This document shows positions 30,918 through 38,498 of a DNA stretch of 64,000 bases, one piece after another. The position numbers and the translations under genes were made by a program. This DNA is from Massilia sp. YIM B02769 (GTDB lineage Bacteria; Pseudomonadota; Gammaproteobacteria; Burkholderiales; Burkholderiaceae_D), in contig NZ_JASNRC010000010.1 of assembly GCF_030411995.1 (NCBI RefSeq), positions 124,001 to 188,000 on the forward strand, read 5' to 3'. The notes under the pieces are model-generated. The model was not told the origin of the DNA, searched no databases, and saw only the letters and a program-made list of their open reading frames with translations. How positions within the stretch are numbered: the stretch's first letter is position 1; each line of letters opens with the position of its first letter.

Positions 30918-31806
30918 GCGCAGCCCGCGCGCGGCACAAGTCGGCCCAGGCCTGGGCTTTGTCGGCCCCACGGCGCAGCAGTTCGCCCGGATGCAGGGTG
31001 GCCACCAGATCGGCCCCGCCCAGCGCGTGCACGGCGCCGCGCGAACCGGCCAGGGGTTCCTGCAGCGGCTTGCCGAGCAGGCCATTCGCGGCGATCTGGC
31101 CCAGGGTCAGCACCGTGGGCGCACCGGTCAAGGCCAATTCGCGCTCCAGGAAGGGGCGGCAGGCGGCGGCTTCATCGAAGGTCGGTGCGCGGTCGCCGCC
31201 GTTCGCGCTGGCGGGACGGCATTTCACCAGGCTGGTGACGTACGCGTCCTGCCCGCGCGACAGGTCGACCGCGGCCAGCATGTTATCGAGCAGCTTGCCG
31301 GCCTCGCCCGCCAGGGGCTGGCCGGCCTTTTCGTCGACGCTCGAGGTGGCGCCGGCGGCGACGAACCAGCGCGCCGTGCGGGCGCCGGCGCCGTACACCG
31401 GCTTGCGTCCGCCTTCGCAGGCGCCGCAGCGACGGCAAGAAGCAATCGCCGTGCGCAGCTCGTCCCAGTCCATCTTCGCGATTTCTTCAGGCGATGGGCC
31501 GGTGTCTTCCTCGACGGCTGGGGGCGGTGCCGGCGGCACATACGGTGCGGGCGGCGGGGCCGAGGTCATCGGCACCTCGCCCCAGGCCGGGTCGCGCGGC
31601 GGCGGCGGGATGAAGGCCGGGGCCGGCGCCCGGGCGGGTGCAGGCGCAGGTGTAGCAGATGCGGCTGCGGGCGCGGGCGCCTCGGCGGCAAGCTCCACGG
31701 CCGGTTCGGCCTCGACGGACTCTTCCTGCTGCGGGCGGCGCAAGCGCCACAACGGCGCGATGCCCATCTCCTGCAGGAAGACTTCGTCGCGTTCGCTCGT
31801 ACTCAT
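30898..31806 (-). CDS. Uracil-DNA glycosylase-like protein, family 4 type, divergent
   Basis: 302 residues. A Pro/Ala-rich low-complexity stretch (about residues 35-105) separates an N-terminal peptide from a UDG superfamily domain. Candidate iron-sulfur ligands are the CRRCGAC cluster, the Cys of VKCRPASANGG and that of ACRPFLEREL. The C-terminal HPGELLRR supplies the second active-site motif. The first motif, normally GEAPG followed by acidic residues, is changed to AGATSSVDEKAG, so activity on uracil is uncertain. It starts four bases inside the end of rimI. Confidence 0.75.
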   Translation of the reverse strand: MSTSERDEVFLQEMGIAPLWRLRRPQQEESVEAEPAVELAAEAPAPAAASATPAPAPARAPAPAFIPPPPRDPAWGEVPMTSAPPPAPYVPPAPPPAVEEDTGPSPEEIAKMDWDELRTAIASCRRCGACEGGRKPVYGAGARTARWFVAAGATSSVDEKAGQPLAGEAGKLLDNMLAAVDLSRGQDAYVTSLVKCRPASANGGDRAPTFDEAAACRPFLERELALTGAPTVLTLGQIAANGLLGKPLQEPLAGSRGAVHALGGADLVATLHPGELLRRGADKAQAWADLCRARAAHARRGR

Positions 31807-32270
31807 AATTCCAGCCTCATCACGATCGCATCCTCGCGCGTTCCCTCATGCGCCGGATAATACCCCTTGCGCCGGCCGATCTCCCTGAAACCGTAACGCG
31901 TGTACACGTGCAGGGCGCGCGCGTTCGAGGGCCGCACTTCGAGCAGCACCGACTCGGCGCCGCAGGCACGGGCGCGCGCGCCGAGGGTGTCGAGCAGCCA
32001 GCGCCCGAGCCCCGTGCCATGGCGCTCACCGGCCAGCGCCACGTCGAGCAGGTGGGCTTCGTCGAGCGCGTACATCAGCAGGAAGTAGCCGGCCAGCTTG
32101 CCGTGCGCGTCGCGCGCGACCCAGGCGTCGTAGCCGCTGGCGATGCAGTCGACGAAGTTCCCGCGCGTCCAGGGATGCGGGAAGACGCTGCATTCGAGCG
32201 CATGGACTTCGTCGACGTCGCCGATCTCCATCGGCGCCAGCGCCAGGCCGGCGTGCTGCAGTGCCGTCAT
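31803..32270 (-). CDS. rimI: Ribosomal protein S18-alanine N-acetyltransferase RimI
   Basis: 155 residues, GNAT fold. Acetyl-CoA binding is shown by ERHGTGLGRWLLDTL (Q/RxxGxG/A region), followed by LLEVRPSNARALHVYTRYGF, the sequence pattern specific for RimI. The start is the ATG at 32270, overlapping the tsaB stop as ATGA; the longer frame is tsaB antisense-like noise. The tsaB-rimI pairing is common in proteobacteria. Confidence 0.92.
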   Translation of the reverse strand: MTALQHAGLALAPMEIGDVDEVHALECSVFPHPWTRGNFVDCIASGYDAWVARDAHGKLAGYFLLMYALDEAHLLDVALAGERHGTGLGRWLLDTLGARARACGAESVLLEVRPSNARALHVYTRYGFREIGRRKGYYPAHEGTREDAIVMRLEL

Positions 32271-32986
32271 GCGCCGGCCTTGGCGGCGTTGATCGCCTGG
32301 CGCTCGGCGCTGGTGTAGGCGACCTTGTTGCGCAGGTAGAGCGGCTGGGCCGCGGCGGCCGGCAGCGCCTGCCCGGCGGCCAGCGCCGGCGCGGCCAGCA
32401 GCGCCAGCTCGCGCGCATGCGGCACGATGTCGGGGTGGGCGCCGGCGGCAAAGGCCTTGCCCTCGAAGGCTTGCGGGTAAGCGGCGAAGCCGTTGCCGCA
32501 GGCGGCCAGGCCGTCGACCGCCAGCGGCTGCACGGCCTCCGGCGCCGACAGCACCGGCTCGACCACCGTGGTCCAGCCGCCGTCGTAACGGTACTGCGCC
32601 CAGTAGACTTCGTTCATGCGCGCATCGAGCACGGCCAGCACCTCGACCGCGCCGGTACGGGCGCGGCAGGCTTCGGCCATCGCGGCCAGCGTCAGCAGCG
32701 GGAGCACCGGCAAATCGGCGCCGAAGGCCAGGCCCTGGGCCACGCCGCAGGCGGTGCGCACGCCGGTGAACGAACCGGGGCCGGCGCCAAAGGTGATGGC
32801 CTCGCAATCGGCCAGCTTGATACCGGCTTCGTTCAGGAGCTCCTGCACCATCGGCAAAACGGACTGGGAATGGGTGCGTACGCCGCCCGATTCGCGCGAC
32901 AGGACCTTGGCGCCGCGCGGGGCGTCAAGCAGCAGCGCGCACGAGGCGAGTTCCGACGAGGTTTCGATGGCAAGGATGATAGGCAT
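32267..32986 (-). CDS. tsaB: tRNA t6A synthesis protein TsaB
   Basis: 239 residues from the ATG at 32986 (MPIILAIETSSELASCALL). Partner and scaffold of TsaD in making threonylcarbamoyl-adenosine at position 37 of tRNAs reading ANN codons. The ASKHA-type phosphate loops IETS and FGAGPGSFTGVRTACGVAQGL are present; TsaB lacks the metal-binding His pair of TsaD, as here. Residues upstream of 32986 in the same frame are antisense to the thioredoxin-like gene and were dropped. First gene of tsaB-rimI-UDG-DUF1853. Confidence 0.94.
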   Translation of the reverse strand: MPIILAIETSSELASCALLLDAPRGAKVLSRESGGVRTHSQSVLPMVQELLNEAGIKLADCEAITFGAGPGSFTGVRTACGVAQGLAFGADLPVLPLLTLAAMAEACRARTGAVEVLAVLDARMNEVYWAQYRYDGGWTTVVEPVLSAPEAVQPLAVDGLAACGNGFAAYPQAFEGKAFAAGAHPDIVPHARELALLAAPALAAGQALPAAAAQPLYLRNKVAYTSAERQAINAAKAGA

Positions 32987-33076
32987 ACCGTATTTTAACC
33001 CGCCGCGCCCGGCCCGGCCATGGCGCCGACCGATCCCACTACTGCCGGATTCGTCCGCGCGAGGTAGAATTCGCCC

Positions 33077-33502
33077 ATGCATAGCCTGACACTCGACAAC
33101 GACAACCGCGGCGCCGTCGCCGACGCCATCGGCGGCGACCGCTGGGTCGTCGCCTGCCTGTGCGCCGCCTGGTGCGGCACCTGCGGCGGCTACCGCGCCG
33201 CCTTCGAGGGCCTGGCCGCGCGCCACCCGGACAAGGTCTTCGTCTGGATCGACATCGAAGACCAGGCCGACGTGGTCGGCGACCTCGACGTCGAGAACTT
33301 CCCTACCCTGCTGCTGCAGCGCGACGACACGGTCGCCTTCTTCGGCACCATGCTGCCCGACCCCGCCGTGGCCGACCGCCTGGTCAAGGCGCAGGCCGAG
33401 CTGCCGGCCGCCGAACTGGCGCGCCTGGCCGGGTCCAGCGACGAGCGGCGCACCTGGCAGCGCGAATGCAATTTGCGCACGCTGCTGCGCGACGCCGGCT
33501 GA
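33077..33502 (+). CDS. Thioredoxin-like protein
   Basis: 141 residues, no signal peptide, so cytosolic. The redox centre is WCGTCGGY (CxxC about residues 34-37), with the cis-Pro in VENFPTLLL near residue 77. The C-terminal third is helical and charged. WCGTC differs from thioredoxin WCGPC, so redox potential and partner may differ. Divergent from tsaB across 90 bp; convergent with a small acidic protein gene. Confidence 0.8.
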   Translation: MHSLTLDNDNRGAVADAIGGDRWVVACLCAAWCGTCGGYRAAFEGLAARHPDKVFVWIDIEDQADVVGDLDVENFPTLLLQRDDTVAFFGTMLPDPAVADRLVKAQAELPAAELARLAGSSDERRTWQRECNLRTLLRDAG

Positions 33503-33517
33503 ACCGGCCGGTAACAC

Positions 33518-33712
33518 TCAGTCGCCCGGCCCCTCGCCCGGCATGGTGTCGGCCATCAGGCGCAGTTCGTCCGGGGTGAGTTCCTCGGGCTTCTTGTCCT
33601 TCAGGCCGTCGACCGCGTCGGATGGCCTGGTGTCGTGCGCAGCCGGTTGCGCCGCTGTTTGCGCTGCTTCTTCCGCTTGCTGATCCTGGGCTTGCTGGTT
33701 ATCGGTGTTCAT
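33518..33712 (-). CDS. Small acidic hypothetical protein
   Basis: 64 residues from the ATG at 33712, chosen because GAGGAG lies six bases upstream; the longer frame has no such site. The first half is rich in Gln, Ala and Glu (NTDNQQAQDQQAEEAAQTA) and looks disordered; the second half, KPEELTPDELRLMADTMPGEG, is one short helix. No family recognised. Confidence 0.55.
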   Translation of the reverse strand: MNTDNQQAQDQQAEEAAQTAAQPAAHDTRPSDAVDGLKDKKPEELTPDELRLMADTMPGEGPGD

Positions 33713-33796
33713 GTGGTGCTCCTCGCAATGGTTCCTGACGGTGCCAGTCTGGCACAGTCGGGAACGGTGCGGCGTCACCTAGCCTCCCGGCAAAGC

Positions 33797-34333
33797 TTAT
33801 TTCGGGACGGTGAAGACCTCGATCCGGTTCAGCCACTTCACATGGCGCGGCCCGGACTTGGTGTCGGACAGCGAACGCAGCGCATACGGCCCTTCGGTGG
33901 CGGGCAGCGGCTTGCCGTTCATCGTCGTGATGACCAGCACCTTGTCGCCCACACGCGCGTTGTAGAGCTCACCCCAGGAAAACAGCACCGCTTAGTTGTC
34001 GGTGGCGCGCGCCGCCACGCCCGAGTGACGCAGTGCGTAGCGGTCGAGGTTCTGCACGCCGGCCGCATCGAGCAGGTCGCGCAGCAGCACGCCGCGGTAG
34101 CGCAGCTCGGCCTGTTCGGCCTTGGCGCCGCCGCCCACGCTGCGGGTCTCGACCAGTTCGGTCTGCGGCAGCGCCGCGATCTCGGCCCCCGTGAAGCGGC
34201 GCGCGGCCGCGGCGCCGACCTTCACTTCCAGCTCCGCATCCTGGGCAGACGCGAGGCCGGCCGCCAGCAGCAGCGGCAAGCTCAGGAATAGATGCGAAGC
34301 CGCACGCCAATCGGTGCCGCCGGCGCGCGCCAT
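33797..34333 (-). pseudogene. Molybdopterin-binding (sulfite-oxidase-like) protein with internal stop
   Basis: A signal-peptide-bearing frame begins at 34333 (MARAGGTDWRAAS, cleavage after ASA about residue 30) and stops at a TAA at 33992-33994. The same frame continues without a gap as AVLFSWGELYNARVGDKVLV to 33797. The joined 178-codon product matches the small exported proteins with an oxidoreductase molybdopterin-binding domain; relatives have an aromatic residue where the TAA lies (ATDN-stop-AVLFSWGEL), so a single Tyr codon has probably become a stop. A GTG at 33988 could restart, but would miss the domain start. It begins two bases after tupA stops. Confidence 0.8.
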
Positions 34334-34334
34334 C

Positions 34335-35150
34335 TTATTTACCTCCCTTGTACGAAGGGAAGAACACCTGCTGGCCTTCGACCTTGAACGCCGCGATCAG
34401 GCCCTGGCCTTCCGGCGAGGTGATCCACTCGACCAGCTGCATCGCGCCCTTGTAGTTTGCTTGCGGGAAGTTCTTCGGATTCACGGCGATGATGCCGTAA
34501 GGGTTGAACATCTTCTGGTCGCCCTCGACCACGATCTGCAGGCCGGTCCTGGCGCGGTAGGCGATGTAGGTGGCGCGGTCGGTGAGCGTATAAGCGCGCA
34601 GTTCGGCGGCCATGGTCAGCACCTCGCCCATGCCCAGGCCGGCCGACACGTAGGCGGCGCCCTGCGGCTGGCTGCCGACCTGCTTCCAGTAGGCCTTCTC
34701 CATCTGGTCGGTGCCGGAATTGTCGCCGCGCGAGATGAATTTCGCACCGCTGGCGGTGATCTTCTTCATCGCGTCGAGCACATCCTTGCTGCCCTTGATC
34801 CTGGCCGGATCGCTTTCCGGACCGACGATGATGAAGTCGTTGTACATCACGTCGCGCCGGTTCACGCCGTGGCCTTCGGCCACGAACTTGTCTTCGCTGG
34901 CGCGCGCGTGCACCAGGGTCACGTCGACGTCGCCGTTCTTCGCCAGCTCCAGCGCCTTGCCCGTGCCGACCGAGATCACGTTGACCTTCGAATTGGTCTT
35001 GGCCTCGAACTTCGGCAGCAGGTATTGCAGCAGCCCCGAGTTCTCGGTGCTGGTGGTGGTCGACAGCTTGATCACCTGCTGGGCCAGGGCCGGAACGGCG
35101 GTCGCCAGCAGGAAGCCGAGTACGGCAAGGTGTTTCGTCAGTTTGGTCAT
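34335..35150 (-). CDS. tupA: Tungstate-type periplasmic binding protein (TupA-like)
   Basis: 271 residues. A signal peptide ends ALAQ about residue 23, and the mature protein begins with IKLSTTTSTENSGLL; the TTTST loop is the oxyanion-binding signature of TupA. Further conserved parts are SVGTGKALELAKNGDVDVTLVHA, FISRGDNSGT and FNPYGIIAVNP. It should bind tungstate (or molybdate) in the periplasm. The usual tupB permease and tupC ATPase genes are not next to it, nor elsewhere in this window. It lies 25 bp after the ModA-like gene. Confidence 0.88.
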   Translation of the reverse strand: MTKLTKHLAVLGFLLATAVPALAQQVIKLSTTTSTENSGLLQYLLPKFEAKTNSKVNVISVGTGKALELAKNGDVDVTLVHARASEDKFVAEGHGVNRRDVMYNDFIIVGPESDPARIKGSKDVLDAMKKITASGAKFISRGDNSGTDQMEKAYWKQVGSQPQGAAYVSAGLGMGEVLTMAAELRAYTLTDRATYIAYRARTGLQIVVEGDQKMFNPYGIIAVNPKNFPQANYKGAMQLVEWITSPEGQGLIAAFKVEGQQVFFPSYKGGK

Positions 35151-35175
35151 GCTTCTCTCTCTCGTTTAAAAGCGT

Positions 35176-35997
35176 TCAATGAAATCCGTGTTTGTGCAGG
35201 ATGTCCTGGCCCGGCTTGCCCAACACGAAGCGCAGCAGGCGTTCGCCCTCCTCCGAACCCTTTCTTGCGGCGATGCCGTAGCGGCTGCGCACGTTCAGGC
35301 TGTCGGGAATGCGGACGACCTGCAGGCGCGGCAAGGCCCGGGTCACCAGCGCGGCGTTGGTGCAGTACATGATGTAGGCGTCGGCCCGATCCTGCTGGAA
35401 GGCCCCGATGTAAGGGGAACTGCTGTTCGGGTCGCCGTTGGCGGCGCCCGACAACTTGAGGGCTTTCGCATCCAGCACGGCGTACAGGCCGGGCTGCTGC
35501 CGGTCGGCGTTGCGGAAGAACCGCCAGGTGGTGTCGCCCATCGGGTCGCTGACCGGTGTCGAGGTGGCCAGGCGCAGCTCCCGCGCGCGCAGGCCGTCGA
35601 GCAGCGTATCGGCGCGCAGGCCGGCTTGCGGGGTCGCGACCACGCACAAATCGTTATGGGCGAACACCTGCGATGCGCCCAGCAGCCCGATCGCGGCCAG
35701 GGCTTCGGTATGCGCGCTGGCCGCCGAGGCGAATACATCGACGGTGCGGCCGCCTTCGATGTCCTTCCTCAGCTTGCCGGACGGGCCGAACTGGACCTCG
35801 ACATGCTGGCCGCCGGCCGCGCGGTAGGCCGCCAGGATGTCGCCAAAGGCCTGGCGCAGGCTGCCTGCCGCCAGCAGCACGGGCGCCGCGGCGGTGGCGG
35901 CGCCGGGCGTGGCGCCATCCTGCGCCGGCGCCGCCGGGGGCAACAGCGACGCCGGCGCCATTGCGCCGAGCGTACGCTTCTTCATGGTCAGCCCCAT
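35176..35997 (-). CDS. Molybdate-type periplasmic binding protein (ModA-like)
   Basis: 273 residues. Start at 35997 with AGAGGAAC upstream. The signal peptide is followed by an Ala/Pro/Gly-rich lead and then VLLAAGSLRQAFGDILAAY, the first oxyanion loop of ModA-type proteins. PSGKLRKDIEGGRTVDVFASA and STPVSDPMGDTTWRFF are the second and third conserved blocks. It starts an operon with tupA and the broken molybdopterin protein, and is divergent from a ModE-type regulator, so control by molybdate is likely. No modB or modC is near. Confidence 0.85.
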   Translation of the reverse strand: MGLTMKKRTLGAMAPASLLPPAAPAQDGATPGAATAAAPVLLAAGSLRQAFGDILAAYRAAGGQHVEVQFGPSGKLRKDIEGGRTVDVFASAASAHTEALAAIGLLGASQVFAHNDLCVVATPQAGLRADTLLDGLRARELRLATSTPVSDPMGDTTWRFFRNADRQQPGLYAVLDAKALKLSGAANGDPNSSSPYIGAFQQDRADAYIMYCTNAALVTRALPRLQVVRIPDSLNVRSRYGIAARKGSEEGERLLRFVLGKPGQDILHKHGFH

Positions 35998-36071
35998 CTT
36001 GTTCCTCTGCCTCTTATCGATGTGCTATGGTAAGCCGCCTTTAGAAACTTTCAATATGAACATGGTTGCAT

Positions 36072-37166
36072 ATGTTGCACGTTAAGCTCGCCTACAGCTT
36101 CGCGGATTCCGCCGCGCTGCGCTCCCAGCTGGACAACCCGCTGTTCGACATCCTGTCCGCCATCCACGGCGCGGGATCGGTCGGCCAGGCCGCCGCCACG
36201 CTCGGGCTGTCCTACCGCCACGTCTGGGGCGAGCTGAAGAAATGGGAAGCGGCGCTGGCATCGGATTTGATCGTCTGGGAGCGCGGCAAGCGCGCCCGCC
36301 TCTCGCCCTTCGGCGAAAAGCTGCTGTTCGCCGAGCGCCGCGCGCGCATGCGCGTGCTGCCCCAGGTCGAGAACCTGGTGGCCGAGATGGAGCGCGAATT
36401 CGCGCTCGCCTTCGATCCCAACGCCCATGTGATCCCGATGTTCGCCAGCCACGACCTGGCCTTGCCGCGCCTGAAGGAATTCATGGGCCGCAGCGCCAAG
36501 CTGCACCTCGACCTGCAGTTTCGCGGCAGCGTCGAATGCCTGGAAGGGCTCGGGCGCGGCGAGTGCCAGCTCGCCGGCTTTCACGTCAGCGAAGACCGCG
36601 CGCCGGGCAGCATGACGCAAAAGGCCTTCAAGTCGCTGCTGAAACCGGGCGTCCACAAGCTGATCAACTTCGTCGGCCGCCAGCAGGGGCTGATGGTCGC
36701 GCGCGGCAATCCAAAAGCCATCCACAGCGTGCAGGACCTGGCGCGCCTTGACGTGCGTTTTGTGAACCGCCAGGTCAATTCCGGCACCCGGCTGGCGGTC
36801 GAGCAGCTGCTGCGCCAGGCGGCGATTGCCACCACCAGCGTCAACGGCTTCGACAGCGCCGAGCCGACCCACTTGTCGGTGGCGGCGGCGGTGGCATCCG
36901 GCCTGGCCGACGCCGGCTTCGGCATCCAGGCCGCCGCCGTCGAATTCGGACTCGACTTCATTCCGGTGATGCGCGAGCAGTATTACTTTGTCTGCCTGAA
37001 GGAAGCGGTGGACGCGGCGCCGATCGCCAAGCTGCGCGAACTGCTGGCGCGCAGCGAGTGGCAAAGCCTGACGGCCGACCTGCCCGGCTACGACACCAGC
37101 GGCGCCGGCGAGGTCGTGTCGCTGAGCCGCGCCCTGCCCTGGTATTCCTTCCGCAAGCCGAAGTGA
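36072..37166 (+). CDS. ModE-type HTH regulator with periplasmic-binding-like sensor domain
   Basis: 364 residues from the ATG at 36072 (a TTG two codons earlier is possible). The N-terminal winged HTH, about residues 25-90 (IHGAGSVGQAAATLGLSYRHVWGELKKWE), is of the ModE class. The rest is a PBP-like domain of the kind found fused to ModE-type HTHs: HDLALPRLKEF, FHVSEDRAPGS and NRQVNSGTRLAVEQLL. It should sense an oxyanion directly in the cytosol. It is divergent from the ModA-like gene (74-bp gap) and followed by the MOT1 permease gene 9 bp later. Confidence 0.87.
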   Translation: MLHVKLAYSFADSAALRSQLDNPLFDILSAIHGAGSVGQAAATLGLSYRHVWGELKKWEAALASDLIVWERGKRARLSPFGEKLLFAERRARMRVLPQVENLVAEMEREFALAFDPNAHVIPMFASHDLALPRLKEFMGRSAKLHLDLQFRGSVECLEGLGRGECQLAGFHVSEDRAPGSMTQKAFKSLLKPGVHKLINFVGRQQGLMVARGNPKAIHSVQDLARLDVRFVNRQVNSGTRLAVEQLLRQAAIATTSVNGFDSAEPTHLSVAAAVASGLADAGFGIQAAAVEFGLDFIPVMREQYYFVCLKEAVDAAPIAKLRELLARSEWQSLTADLPGYDTSGAGEVVSLSRALPWYSFRKPK

Positions 37167-37175
37167 CGACGCCGT

Positions 37176-38342
37176 ATGCATGAGGAGCTGCCGCAGATAC
37201 CGACGGGAGCGCGCACTGAGCCGGCGCCGCTGCGCTTCGACCGCGCGGAATGGGCGGCCGCTTTTGCCGACCTCGGCATCTTCATTCCTTATGTGGTCGC
37301 CTATGTGAGCGTGATGAAGATGGACCCGGTCGGCATCCTGCTCGCCTTTGGCCTGGCCCTGGTCGCCTGCGGCTTCGTGTACCGCACGCCGCTGCCGGTG
37401 CAGCCGATGAAGGCCATCGGCGCGGTCGCGGTGGCGCAGGCGGCCACGCTCTCGGCCAACGCCGTCGTTGCCGCCAGCGTGGTCAGCGGCGCGCTGTGGC
37501 TGGTATTGGGCCTGAGCGGCGCGGCGAGCCGGCTGGCGCGGGCGATTCCGCGCGAGGCGGTGCTCGGCGTGATGCTCGGCCTGGGGATCTCCTTCATGCT
37601 GCAGGGACTGCGCATGATGGGCAGCGACTGGCTTGCCGCCGTCGCGGCGCTGATCCTGGCGCTGGTGCTGAGGAATAGCCGGCCGTTCCCGGCGATGTTG
37701 GTGTTACTCGCCGGCGGCCTGGCCTATGGCGTGGCGCGCCAGCCGGCGTTGTGGGATGCGGCGGCGTTCGGCTTCGCGTTGCGGCTGCCGTCGCCGGCAC
37801 TGGGACAGTTGCAGTGGCCGGACTTCGTCACCGGCACCTTGCTGCTGGCCCTGCCCCAGTTGCCGCTCACGCTGGGCAATGCCGTCATCGGCACCACCGA
37901 GGAAAACAACCGCCTGTTCCCGGACCGCGAAACCAGCGTCAGGAAGGTAGCGGTGTCCACCGGCGTGATGAACCTGGCCGGCGGCGCCATCGGCGGCGTG
38001 CCGATGTGCCACGGCGCGGGCGGCATGGCGGCCTACGCCGCCTTTGGCGCGCGCAGCGGCGGCGCCCCGATCATCTTCGGCGCCACGCTGGTCGTGCTGG
38101 CCCTGTGCTTCAGCGGCGCGATCGTCTTCCTGCTGCAGGCGGTGCCGGCAGCGGTGCTGGGCGCGATCCTGTTCCTCACCGGCGTACGGCTGGCCAGCGG
38201 CAACGCGCCGCGCACGCGCGACTGGCGCGTGCTGCTGCCGGTGGCGCTGACGGCGATGGCGGCCTTGTGGAATGTCGGGCTGGGGCTGGTGGTGGGCGTG
38301 GTGGCCAGCTGGATGTGCCGCCGATCGCGCACCGCTTCGTAA
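37176..38342 (+). CDS. MOT1/SulP-like molybdate permease
   Basis: 388 residues, about 10-11 TM segments. The protein matches the bacterial relatives of the eukaryotic molybdate transporter MOT1 (putative sulfate transporter family): FADLGIFIPYVVAYVSVMKMDP near the start, PLPVQPMKAIGAVAVAQ around residue 70, and LPLTLGNAVIGTTEENNRLF with GGVPMCHGAGGMAAYAAFGAR in the second half are its signatures. It lies 9 bp after the ModE-type regulator, which suggests uptake of molybdate regulated by that protein. Confidence 0.85.
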   Translation: MHEELPQIPTGARTEPAPLRFDRAEWAAAFADLGIFIPYVVAYVSVMKMDPVGILLAFGLALVACGFVYRTPLPVQPMKAIGAVAVAQAATLSANAVVAASVVSGALWLVLGLSGAASRLARAIPREAVLGVMLGLGISFMLQGLRMMGSDWLAAVAALILALVLRNSRPFPAMLVLLAGGLAYGVARQPALWDAAAFGFALRLPSPALGQLQWPDFVTGTLLLALPQLPLTLGNAVIGTTEENNRLFPDRETSVRKVAVSTGVMNLAGGAIGGVPMCHGAGGMAAYAAFGARSGGAPIIFGATLVVLALCFSGAIVFLLQAVPAAVLGAILFLTGVRLASGNAPRTRDWRVLLPVALTAMAALWNVGLGLVVGVVASWMCRRSRTAS

Positions 38343-38358
38343 AACAAGTCTCCTAAAT

Positions 38359-38496
38359 ACAACGGGGGTCAAGTCTGCCATCCTGACACGGACTCTGCAT
38401 TAGTCCAGGACGTCTCAGTCAAGGCAGCGTACACAAGCGGAAAAACTGCATTCACGGCCGAGCTCGTGTCTTGATGGCAGACTTGACCCCCGTTGT
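38359..38496. mobile_element. MITE-like element, 138 bp
   Basis: The ends are a 23-bp perfect inverted repeat starting ACAACGGGGGTCAAGTCTGC (38359-38381 and 38474-38496), extended by a partly matching CxxGACACG block. The core of about 75 bp codes for nothing. Inverted repeats with GGGGTCAAGTC ends are typical of non-autonomous elements moved by Y1/RAYT-type transposases in this bacterial group. It fills the convergent gap between the permease and hydroxylase genes and ends three bases from the latter's stop, with a T-run at 38496-38500. Confidence 0.65.
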
Positions 38497-38498
38497 TT

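Noticed and set aside
32987-33517. 5' extension of the tsaB frame
   Set aside because: It is antisense to the thioredoxin-like gene; TsaB clearly begins at MPIILAIETS.
33992-33994. Possible stop-codon recoding (for example selenocysteine) in the molybdopterin gene, given the selenium genes nearby
   Set aside because: The stop is TAA, not TGA, and relatives carry an aromatic residue, not Cys, at the site; a nonsense change is simpler.
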